From: UBA11524 sp051886675
GTDB lineage: Bacteria > Bacillota > Clostridia > Christensenellales > Aristaeellaceae
DNA length: 47,916 bases
Assembly (NCBI GenBank): GCA_051886675.1
Contig: JBJEYH010000284.1
Coordinates: 1 to 47,916 of the forward strand
Direction of reading: 5' to 3'
Part shown: piece after piece, positions 6,259 to 12,738 of the stretch
Numbering within the stretch: the stretch's first letter is position 1
How the letters are laid out: each line of letters starts with the position of its first letter
Position numbers and translations under genes: made by a program
The notes under the pieces: generated by a model
What the model was told of the DNA's origin: nothing
The model's input: only the letters and a program-made list of their open reading frames with translations
Databases searched by the model: none

Positions 6259-9057
6259 TTACTCCTCCGTCAGGGCGTTGAGCTTCACGCCGTAGATGTA
6301 GCTGGTGTTCTTGCCGGTGGTGCCGATGACCAGCATGTCCTTGTACACCGCCGGGGACGCCTCGATGGTGCCCTCCAGCACCAGGGTGTCCACCAGCACG
6401 CCGGTGCGGCCCTCGTAGAGGTTCAGGGTACCGTTGCCGGTGGCCTGCACAATCCAGCCGTCGCCGTAGTCGGAGTACACGGCCACGGGCGAGGAGTAGC
6501 AGTAGCTGTCCAGCTCCTGCATCCAGATGATGTCACCGGTGTTCTTGTCCAGGGCCAGCAGCAGCGCGGGCGCGGCGGCCTCGGCATCGCTGATGAGCGC
6601 CTGGGTGCCGGCCTTGCTCAGCCCGGTCATGGTGAAGTACACCAGATCGCTCAGGGTGTTCTGGCCCACCACGGGCGAGGCCATGCCGCCGGTGATCTGG
6701 GTCTTGCTCTTGCTCACGCCCACGTCCACGCTCCAGCTTTCCTCGCCGGTGAGGGCGTTGAAGCGCCGGATGGTGCTGTCGCCCTTGGTGCGGTTCTGCA
6801 GGGTGTTGACGGTGTAGAGCCACAGGGTTCCGTCCTCATCCAGATCCAGGGCGATGGCGGCCTGCACCGCGTCGCCGGTATCCACGGCCCAGGCGGTGGT
6901 CAGCGTCGAGGTGTCCACACAGCGCAGGATGCCGTCCATATCCGCGTAGAAGGCGTAGTTGCCGTACATGGCCAGGGAGGATTCCACCGCCGTGTAGGAA
7001 TCCTTCTGCTTGGAGCTGGTGCGGCTCTTCATCACCACGGACTCGGGGTTGATGGTCAGCTTGAACTCGCCCACGTCCAGCTTGGTGTTCAGCTTGGTCA
7101 GGTAGAGCATGCCGTTGGTGCCGATGGACACGGCCGTATCGGTCTTGGGGTCGATCAGCGAGGCGGAATCAAACGCGCCCACGCCGTAATAGGGCCGCTT
7201 GGCATCGCCGTCCAGGCCGTCAATCATGTAGATCTGCTCCTGGGTCAGCAGGTTGTAGAACCTGAGGCCAATGCTCCCCGTGCCGCTGGCCATCTTCCTC
7301 GCATACTGGCCCACCGTCATCACCGGATACCCCAGCGAATGGATGCTCGGCGTGCCCTTCATCGGATAGCCCACGTTGATGGCCTCGCGGGTGGGCTGGC
7401 CGTCGTCCAGGTCAAGGAAGTAGATCATGCCGTCCAGGCCGGCCACGATGACCTCCTTGAGCGCGGAAACCGTCCGCTTCTCCTCCACGATGTTGGAATT
7501 CTCGCGGATCTCCTTGCTCCACTTGATGATCGCCGGCTGGCCGTACCAGCCGATGCCGTAGTAGGTGCTCGACGCGCCCTTGACGCTGCCGGCCTCGGCC
7601 GTCCAGGCCAGGTGCAGGCCGGTGATGGTCTCGCTGGTGCCCACGGCGGCGTTCTGCCGGAAGGCATTGCCCCGGAAGGTCATCACGCCGAAGGGCAGGG
7701 TGGTGTAGTCATCGGCGGCGGGCATCTGCAGCACGTCGCTCAGGTCGCGGCTGTAGGAGGTCACCTTCTTGCTGCCGTTGTAGATGACCGTCTCGCCGAT
7801 CAGGCTGGGATCGGCCTCCTTGACGGCCTCGGCCACGGGCGCGGCGGTGACCGCCACGGTGGGCGTGGGCGCCTCGGTGGGCTCAGCAGTGGGCTCAGCC
7901 GTAGGCACCGCGGTGGGCGCCTCGGTGGGCGCAAGGGTGGGCGTATAGGTCGGCGCCACGGTGGGCGTGGCGGTGGGCTCCTCGGTGGGCGCCTCGGTGG
8001 GGATCGCGGTCGGCGCCTCGGTGGGCGGCACGGTCTCCACCACGGCCATCACGGGCACGGGCGTGGCGGTAGGCTCCGCGGTGGGCGTCGCGGGGGCCTG
8101 GGGCGCCGAGGCGATCTCCAGCAGCACGGTCTTGCCCGTGTCCAGCCACTGGCCGTCCGACGCCTGAATCTGCGCCTGCACCAGGCCCTCATACCCGTCG
8201 CTGACCGACAGGCTCAGCATCCAGATGCGGGAATCCGCATTGTTCATGGCAAAGGCTGTGGAGGTGCTCAGCGGCACGCCGTCCTCATCCACCATGCGCA
8301 CGCCCTCCACCGACAGGCTGGTGGTCAGCGTGAAGGCCACGTCAATGGGCGCGGCCCCCTGCGTGGGCGCGGCGGACAGGTCGTAGGCCTCGGCCTCCGG
8401 CGCGGTCTCCTTGCCCAGCAGGCTGCCCAGCTGATCGGTGACGGTCTGCTTCAGCTGGCCGAGGGTGCTGTCATCCTCGGGAATCAGGATGAAGCCCAGC
8501 ACCGCCAGCGCCAGCACCAGCACGATGATCACCACCGCCACCAGCGCGCCGTGACCCTTGCGGCGGGGCTGCTTCCTGACGGGCTGCTCCTCCCAGTCGT
8601 CGTCGTCATACTCCTCCTGGGGCGTGACGCGGCGCGGCGGCCGGGGCGCGTCCTGCGGCACGGTCTGGCGCGCGCGCAGCGGCTGCTGCTGGCTGTAGCC
8701 CGGCGCTTCCACCGGCCTGCGCGGCTGCTGCCGCTGGCCCTGGGCAGGCTGCTGCTGGGCGCGGCTCAGCGCCGCGGGGCGCGGCACGCCCTGGGCAGGC
8801 TCCCCGCCGGAGACATACTGCACCCCCGGCGCGCCCCGGCGGGCGGCGCTGCGGCCGGTGCGGGCAGGCTGGATCTCCTGCGGCTCCCGGGGCTGCGCGT
8901 CCGCGGCAGGGGCCGGAACCTCCTCCGCATGATAGCGGTCGCTGCGGCGCTGACGGCGGTAGGGCGTCTGCCCGCCCTCCGCGGGCGTCATGTACTGCTG
9001 TTCACCGTTGTCGGAGCCGTAGCCCTGGCTCATGGGATCATTTCTATCCATATTCAA
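6259..9057 (-). CDS. Membrane-anchored PQQ-like beta-propeller protein with Pro/Thr linker
   Basis: A 932-residue envelope protein. Residues 1-168 are a hydrophilic, Gln/Pro/Arg-rich cytoplasmic region; 170-192 is one membrane helix (type II topology); 195-320 is an extracytoplasmic beta-sandwich-like region; 322-402 is a repetitive Pro-Thr-Glu-Ala linker; 420-932 is a propeller with repeated motifs such as VIVAGLDGMIYFLDL, NALTGEESWSVDVG, LDKNTGDIIW and YEGRTGVLVDTL, as in BamB/PQQ-type blades. The start is best taken as the TTG at 9055-9057, 8 nt after AGGAG; the ATG six bases further in is 14 nt away. A promoter is visible upstream. Function unknown; a cell-surface scaffold or sensor is likely. 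Confidence 0.8.
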   Translation of the reverse strand: MNMDRNDPMSQGYGSDNGEQQYMTPAEGGQTPYRRQRRSDRYHAEEVPAPAADAQPREPQEIQPARTGRSAARRGAPGVQYVSGGEPAQGVPRPAALSRAQQQPAQGQRQQPRRPVEAPGYSQQQPLRARQTVPQDAPRPPRRVTPQEEYDDDDWEEQPVRKQPRRKGHGALVAVVIIVLVLALAVLGFILIPEDDSTLGQLKQTVTDQLGSLLGKETAPEAEAYDLSAAPTQGAAPIDVAFTLTTSLSVEGVRMVDEDGVPLSTSTAFAMNNADSRIWMLSLSVSDGYEGLVQAQIQASDGQWLDTGKTVLLEIASAPQAPATPTAEPTATPVPVMAVVETVPPTEAPTAIPTEAPTEEPTATPTVAPTYTPTLAPTEAPTAVPTAEPTAEPTEAPTPTVAVTAAPVAEAVKEADPSLIGETVIYNGSKKVTSYSRDLSDVLQMPAADDYTTLPFGVMTFRGNAFRQNAAVGTSETITGLHLAWTAEAGSVKGASSTYYGIGWYGQPAIIKWSKEIRENSNIVEEKRTVSALKEVIVAGLDGMIYFLDLDDGQPTREAINVGYPMKGTPSIHSLGYPVMTVGQYARKMASGTGSIGLRFYNLLTQEQIYMIDGLDGDAKRPYYGVGAFDSASLIDPKTDTAVSIGTNGMLYLTKLNTKLDVGEFKLTINPESVVMKSRTSSKQKDSYTAVESSLAMYGNYAFYADMDGILRCVDTSTLTTAWAVDTGDAVQAAIALDLDEDGTLWLYTVNTLQNRTKGDSTIRRFNALTGEESWSVDVGVSKSKTQITGGMASPVVGQNTLSDLVYFTMTGLSKAGTQALISDAEAAAPALLLALDKNTGDIIWMQELDSYCYSSPVAVYSDYGDGWIVQATGNGTLNLYEGRTGVLVDTLVLEGTIEASPAVYKDMLVIGTTGKNTSYIYGVKLNALTEE

Positions 9058-9103
9058 CGCGTTTACTCCTTTGCGGCGTCAGTATCGGTGTTGGGACCAA
9101 AGT

Positions 9104-9132
9104 ATTATACCGCAAATGACGCGCATTCACAA
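9104..9132 (-). promoter_or_regulatory. Sigma-A-type promoter of the propeller gene
   Basis: Read on the minus strand: TTGTGA (9132-9127), a 17-nt spacer, TATAAT (9109-9104). It lies 46 nt upstream of the start codon. Confidence 0.75.
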
Positions 9133-9210
9133 GAGCGAAACGGGCTTCTGTGTAAAAGTTCGTCAATTTCATGGCCCTGCAAAGGGTGATACGCCCGCTT
9201 CATCCGCGCG

Positions 9211-9480
9211 TCACAGGACGGCGCCCTCCCTGCCGGCATCCGGGCTGACGCCGGGCGCTGCCGCTGCCTCGCCGGCGCTCTGGCGCTCCGTCCCCTCCGC
9301 CGGCGCGGACGAGGGTACTTCCTCCGCGCCGGCCGCCCTTTGCCTGCCCCGCCGCATGCCCTCCAGCATCATCGCGTCCACATAGCCGCTCATCCGCAGT
9401 GCTTCCGTCCTGTCGCCCTGCTCCCAGGCCGCTTCCGCCCTGCGCTGCAGCAGCCTGCAGGAAATGTTGCTCGTACGCAT
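9211..9480 (-). CDS. Small hypothetical protein
   Basis: An 89-residue protein that I do not recognise. Residues 1-40 (beginning MRTSNISCRLLQRRAEAAWE) look alpha-helical, and the rest is rich in Ala, Gly, Glu and Pro and probably disordered. No signal peptide or membrane segment. The start is the ATG with GGAGGG 8 nt upstream; a longer frame upstream has no ribosome-binding site. It is divergent from the DUF362 gene and lies 78 nt before the propeller promoter, in the same direction as the propeller gene. Coding is supported by the ribosome-binding site and codon use, not by homology. Confidence 0.55.
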   Translation of the reverse strand: MRTSNISCRLLQRRAEAAWEQGDRTEALRMSGYVDAMMLEGMRRGRQRAAGAEEVPSSAPAEGTERQSAGEAAAAPGVSPDAGREGAVL

Positions 9481-9636
9481 TGTCCGATCCCTCCGTATCC
9501 TTTCGTGGTGCAGCATCAGCATAACGGATTTTGCGACAGGATGCAACGACGAAGATTGACTTCTTTTGTCGAATCGGCGCGAACGGGCGAAAAAGTTTCG
9601 CTGACCCCGGGCTTTTCAGCGGCGGAGGGGTTGTGC

Positions 9637-9642
9637 TATAAT
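9637..9642 (+). promoter_or_regulatory. Extended -10 promoter of the DUF362 gene
   Basis: TATAAT preceded by TGC, 38 nt before the start codon. The -35 is poor (TTTTCA with an 18-nt spacer). Confidence 0.65.
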
Positions 9643-9680
9643 GCAGGCAGACATTCACAGAGAAGGAAGGCTGCATCCCC

Positions 9681-10850
9681 ATGGAGAAGCATCCGGTCGC
9701 CCTTATCCCCCTGGATACCTACGATCAGCCCCGGGTCAACCAGGCCGTCCGGCAGGGCGTCGGGCTGCTGGGCGGTATCGGCGCCTTCGTCCGCCCGGAG
9801 GAACGGATCCTCCTCAAGCCCAACCTGCTGGGCCGCGCCCTGCCCCAGAAGGCCGTCACCACCCATCCCGCCGTGTTCGAGGCGGTGGCGCAGCTGCTGG
9901 TGGATGAGGGCTGCACCCATCTGTCCTACGGCGACAGCCCCGGCAATCCCTCCACCACCCCCGCCAAAGCCGCCCAGGCCTGCGGCATCGCCGATGCCGC
10001 GCAGCGGCTGGGCGTGGCCCGCGCCGATTTCGACGGCGGCAGCGTGGTGCATTTCCCCGCGGGGCAGACGGCCCGCAGCTTCTACCTGTGCCACGGCGTG
10101 CAGGAGGCCGACGCGATGATCAGCGTCTGCAAGATGAAGACCCATGCCCTTGAGCGCATCACCGGCGCGGTGAAGAACCTCTACGGTTGCGTCTGCGGGG
10201 TCAACAAGGCCACCGGCCACGCCCAGTATCCCAACAGCGAGATCTTCGCCGATATGCTCTGCGACCTGCAGAAATGCGTCGCCCCCCGGCTGCACGTCAT
10301 GGACGGCGTGGTGGCCATGGAGGGCAACGGCCCCACCTCCGGCACGCCCGTGAGCATGAACGTGCTGCTCTTTTCCGCCGATCCCGTGGCGCTGGACAGC
10401 GTTTTTGCCGCGCTGGTGAACCTGGATCCCGCCACGGTGCCCACCTGCGTGAGCGGCCAGCAGTCCGGCCTTGGGGTGATGGATCACGACCGCATCGCCG
10501 TCTTGACCCCCGAGGGCGAAATGACCGTGGCCGAAGCCGCCCGCCGCTGGGGCAAGCCGGACTTCGACGTGTTCCGCGGGGTGATGAAGAAGGGCCTGCT
10601 GTTCCGCGTGATGCCGCTGCTGCCCTTTCTGCAGCACCGCCCGCGGGTGGACAGGCGCAGGTGCGTGGCCTGCGGCATCTGCCAGGAGGCCTGCCCCGTG
10701 CCGGAGAAGGCCGTCCATTCCGGCAACGGAAGGAAGGCCCGTTACGATTACCGCAAGTGCATCCGCTGCTACTGCTGTCAGGAGATGTGCCCCGCCAAGG
10801 CCATCCAGGTCTACCGCAGCCCGCTGAACCGGCTGCTGGGCGGCAAGTGA
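9681..10850 (+). CDS. DUF362 domain protein with two C-terminal [4Fe-4S] sites
   Basis: A 389-residue cytoplasmic protein. Residues 1-300 are a DUF362 domain (LKPNLLG near 46, GDSPGN near 89, KMKTH near 152, the GAVKNLYGCVCG segment near 163 and DPVALDSV near 238). Residues 325-380 are a ferredoxin pair with two cysteine clusters: CVACGICQEACPVPEKA and CIRCYCCQEMCPAKAI. This architecture is common in anaerobes, and its biochemical role is not settled; an iron-sulfur redox or maturation function is usual speculation. It has its own promoter and a strong terminator, so it appears monocistronic. Confidence 0.9.
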   Translation: MEKHPVALIPLDTYDQPRVNQAVRQGVGLLGGIGAFVRPEERILLKPNLLGRALPQKAVTTHPAVFEAVAQLLVDEGCTHLSYGDSPGNPSTTPAKAAQACGIADAAQRLGVARADFDGGSVVHFPAGQTARSFYLCHGVQEADAMISVCKMKTHALERITGAVKNLYGCVCGVNKATGHAQYPNSEIFADMLCDLQKCVAPRLHVMDGVVAMEGNGPTSGTPVSMNVLLFSADPVALDSVFAALVNLDPATVPTCVSGQQSGLGVMDHDRIAVLTPEGEMTVAEAARRWGKPDFDVFRGVMKKGLLFRVMPLLPFLQHRPRVDRRRCVACGICQEACPVPEKAVHSGNGRKARYDYRKCIRCYCCQEMCPAKAIQVYRSPLNRLLGGK

Positions 10851-10854
10851 TTCC

Positions 10855-10918
10855 CAAAAACGCACAAAGGCCGCCGGCAGGAGGGCGAATCCCCCCGCTC
10901 CGGCGGCCTTGCGTTTTT
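10855..10918. terminator. Bidirectional terminator
   Basis: A long hairpin with arms AAGGCCGCCGG and CCGGCGGCCTT plus paired G- and C-runs, flanked by AAAAACGC on the left and GCGTTTTT on the right. It can serve both the DUF362 gene (plus) and the GNAT gene (minus). Confidence 0.9.
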
Positions 10919-10942
10919 CCGCGGGCATCGCTGCCCGGCGTC

Positions 10943-11425
10943 TCAGCTGAACATGAGCATGCTGGCGTAAACGGTGTTCTCCGGCTCGCCGCCGGGGATG
11001 AACTGCGCGCCCACGGTCCGGCGGTAGAAGTCCGCCGCGTCGCTGACCCAGCCGATGACCGCGTAGCCATAGCCCGCATCGCGCATGTGCTGCAGGGCGC
11101 GGATGAGCAGCGCCGTGCCGATGCCCGTCCCCCGGGCGGCCTCGTCCACGCCGATGGGCCCGAAGTAATCCAGCGCCGACACGTCCCAGCAGCAGAAGCC
11201 CAGAATCTGCCCATCCTTCACGGCGATCAGGCAGCGGGCGGGCAGGGCCGACAGCGCCGCATCCGCCTCCTGCACCCAGTTGTCGCTGAAGCGCCGGCCG
11301 ATGAAGTCCAGTATCCGCCCGTGATCCGCGGCCATGGCCCGGCAGATCCGCACGCCCTCGGGCAGCGGCGGCAGATCCGGCAGGCGCGTCAGGTTGACGA
11401 TCATATCCCCACAGGGCTTGTCCAT
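10943..11425 (-). CDS. GNAT family N-acetyltransferase
   Basis: A 160-residue acetyltransferase. The acetyl-CoA site is seen as IGVDEAARGTGIGTALLIRAL at about residues 92-112, and the C-terminal GYGYAVIGWVSDAADFYRRTVGA is the usual strand 5/helix 4 region. The acceptor is unknown. AAGGAGG stands 8 nt upstream of the ATG. It is downstream of the zinc-ribbon gene but separated from it by a terminator hairpin, so it may need read-through or a promoter I cannot identify. Confidence 0.85.
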   Translation of the reverse strand: MDKPCGDMIVNLTRLPDLPPLPEGVRICRAMAADHGRILDFIGRRFSDNWVQEADAALSALPARCLIAVKDGQILGFCCWDVSALDYFGPIGVDEAARGTGIGTALLIRALQHMRDAGYGYAVIGWVSDAADFYRRTVGAQFIPGGEPENTVYASMLMFS

Positions 11426-11448
11426 GGGCTGAGCCTCCTTATCGGTCG

Positions 11449-11490
11449 TAAAAAAGGAAGGCCCCCGGCCAGGAACCGGAAGCCTCCCTC
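11449..11490 (-). terminator. Terminator after the zinc-ribbon gene
   Basis: On the minus strand AGGC-TCCGG pairs with CCGG-GGCCT and is followed by TTCCTTTTTT. It lies between the zinc-ribbon stop and the GNAT start. Confidence 0.65.
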
Positions 11491-11536
11491 ATGGTGCGGG
11501 GTCAAGCCCCATTCGCGGCAGAGCCGCACAGCCGCA

Positions 11537-11827
11537 TCAGAAGCGGTTGGCGCGCTGGGCCTCGAAGCACTCGCGGCAGTACACGGGACGGTCGCCACGG
11601 GGCTGGAAGGGCACCTGGGTGGTGCAGCCGCAGCCGTCGCAGATCACTTCGTACATCTGGCGGGGAGCGGAAGCGCCGCCATTGGCAGCACGGCGGGCAG
11701 CGCGGCAGGCGGGGCAGCGGGAGGGCTCGTTCTGGAAGCCCTTCTCGGCGAAGAAGGCCTGCTCGGAAGCGGAGAACACGAATTCGTTGCCGCAGTCACG
11801 GCAGGTGAGGGTCTTGTCCTGATACAT
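11537..11827 (-). CDS. Double zinc-ribbon protein
   Basis: A 96-residue cytoplasmic protein with two CxxC pairs in each half: C9/C12 with C38/C41 and C63/C66 with C84/C87. Each set would hold one zinc ion. The first half (TCRDCGNEFVFSASEQAFF, then RCPACRAARR) matches the zinc-ribbon family widely found in Clostridia and Chloroflexi and sometimes mis-annotated as cytochrome. No enzyme motif is present; nucleic-acid binding is a reasonable guess. The start at 11827 follows GGAGG; an upstream in-frame extension lacks one. It is divergent from an XRE regulator, and its -10 lies in a perfect palindrome. Confidence 0.88.
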   Translation of the reverse strand: MYQDKTLTCRDCGNEFVFSASEQAFFAEKGFQNEPSRCPACRAARRAANGGASAPRQMYEVICDGCGCTTQVPFQPRGDRPVYCRECFEAQRANRF

Positions 11828-11949
11828 GGTGGAAAACCTCCTCAAATATTGTCACCCATACCAACGCCATCAAGCAGTTCCACGGTTCCCGACATTGGTT
11901 TGGATAACCAAAGGAGGACTGAACTTTGCATACCTGGCTGGGTTTCGAG

Positions 11950-11962
11950 TGGTATTATACCA
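11950..11962 (-). promoter_or_regulatory. Palindromic -10 region of the zinc-ribbon gene
   Basis: TGGTATTATACCA is a perfect 13-bp palindrome. On the minus strand it supplies an extended -10 (TGGTATAAT), with TGTACA 17 nt upstream as a possible -35. A second inverted repeat, TTGGTT/AACCAA with a 5-nt loop, lies in the leader at 11895-11911. The palindrome could be an operator, perhaps for the divergent XRE protein. Confidence 0.55.
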
Positions 11963-12058
11963 TGCCGGATGACAATTGTACAGCCCCCGGAGAAAAAAAC
12001 TTCTTCAGGAAAAACGCAAAAAAAGCGCAAAATATCACTTTTCCCTGCCATATGTCAC

Positions 12059-12087
12059 TTGAAAAAATCTCACAGATCATCAATAAT
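12059..12087 (+). promoter_or_regulatory. Promoter of the XRE regulator
   Basis: TTGAAA (12059-12064), a 17-nt spacer, AATAAT (12082-12087), in an AT-rich stretch unlike the surrounding DNA. The 368-nt divergent gap between the zinc-ribbon gene and the XRE gene holds this promoter, the palindromic promoter above and no convincing gene. Confidence 0.6.
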
Positions 12088-12195
12088 AATGATAGAGGGG
12101 TGTATCACAGGGCCAAGTGCATAGCCCGGCTGTTTTTTCCGGCGAACAGGCCTGCGCCTCTCGAAGCATTGAGAACATTGTTGGAGGCGTATTAC

Positions 12196-12510
12196 ATGGA
12201 TTACAAGGATCTTGGAAACCGGGTCAGGACGGTACGTCGTCAGCAGTCGCTCACGCAGGAACAGTTGGCGGAGAAGGTCGGTATTTCCGCCTCCTTCCTG
12301 GGACACATTGAGCGGGGTACCCGCGTGGCCAGCCTGGAGACGCTGGTGGCGATCTGCAACACGCTGAATGTTACACCTGAGTATCTTCTCAGCGCCAGTC
12401 TCCACACCTTTGATCAGCGAATGCCCGAGGGCCTGAGCGAGCACGATCGCGCCAAGCTGAGCGAGTTCCTCCGCCTTGCCCAGGACACCGTGCGCAACTG
12501 GGATCGGTAA
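12196..12510 (+). CDS. XRE family transcriptional regulator
   Basis: A 104-residue DNA-binding protein with one Cro/CI helix-turn-helix at about residues 6-62: LGNRVRTVRRQQSLTQEQLAEKVGIS, then SFLGHIERGTRVASLETLVAICNTLNVTPEYLL. The last 40 residues form a short helical tail with no effector domain. The ATG follows GGAGG by 9 nt. Small regulators of this type often control themselves and a neighbour; the palindromic promoter of the divergent zinc-ribbon gene is the obvious candidate. It ends before a strong terminator. Confidence 0.92.
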   Translation: MDYKDLGNRVRTVRRQQSLTQEQLAEKVGISASFLGHIERGTRVASLETLVAICNTLNVTPEYLLSASLHTFDQRMPEGLSEHDRAKLSEFLRLAQDTVRNWDR

Positions 12511-12671
12511 CACTCTCTTCTCCTTCCCACAGTCCATATATCGGATCGTGGTTTCTTTCACATCCCCTATTCCGGATGATGGATTCCGCGGCTGACACTG
12601 ACGTCAGCCGTATTCACCGCGTCTGCCTGCACGCTATCGCGGCCTTTGCGCGCGCCGCTGTCTGCAGACGT

Positions 12672-12714
12672 CAGCGCCGCCTGCCCCTTTTTCAGGGACA
12701 GGCGGCGCTTTTTG
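12672..12714 (+). terminator. Strong terminator after the XRE gene
   Basis: A hairpin with arms AGCGCCGCCTG and CAGGCGGCGCT, with extra CCC/GGG pairing across one mismatch, then TTTTTG. The minus-strand side has no T-run, so it serves the plus strand. Confidence 0.9.
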
Positions 12715-12738
12715 TCATGCAACCGGTATTGTATTGCC

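Noticed and set aside
6244..9189. A 981-codon plus-strand frame opposite the propeller gene, and a similar 1009-codon frame at 27352-30381
   Set aside because: These are antisense shadows of GC-rich coding DNA with His/Arg/Gly-rich composition; the minus-strand products have signal or membrane segments and recognisable domains.
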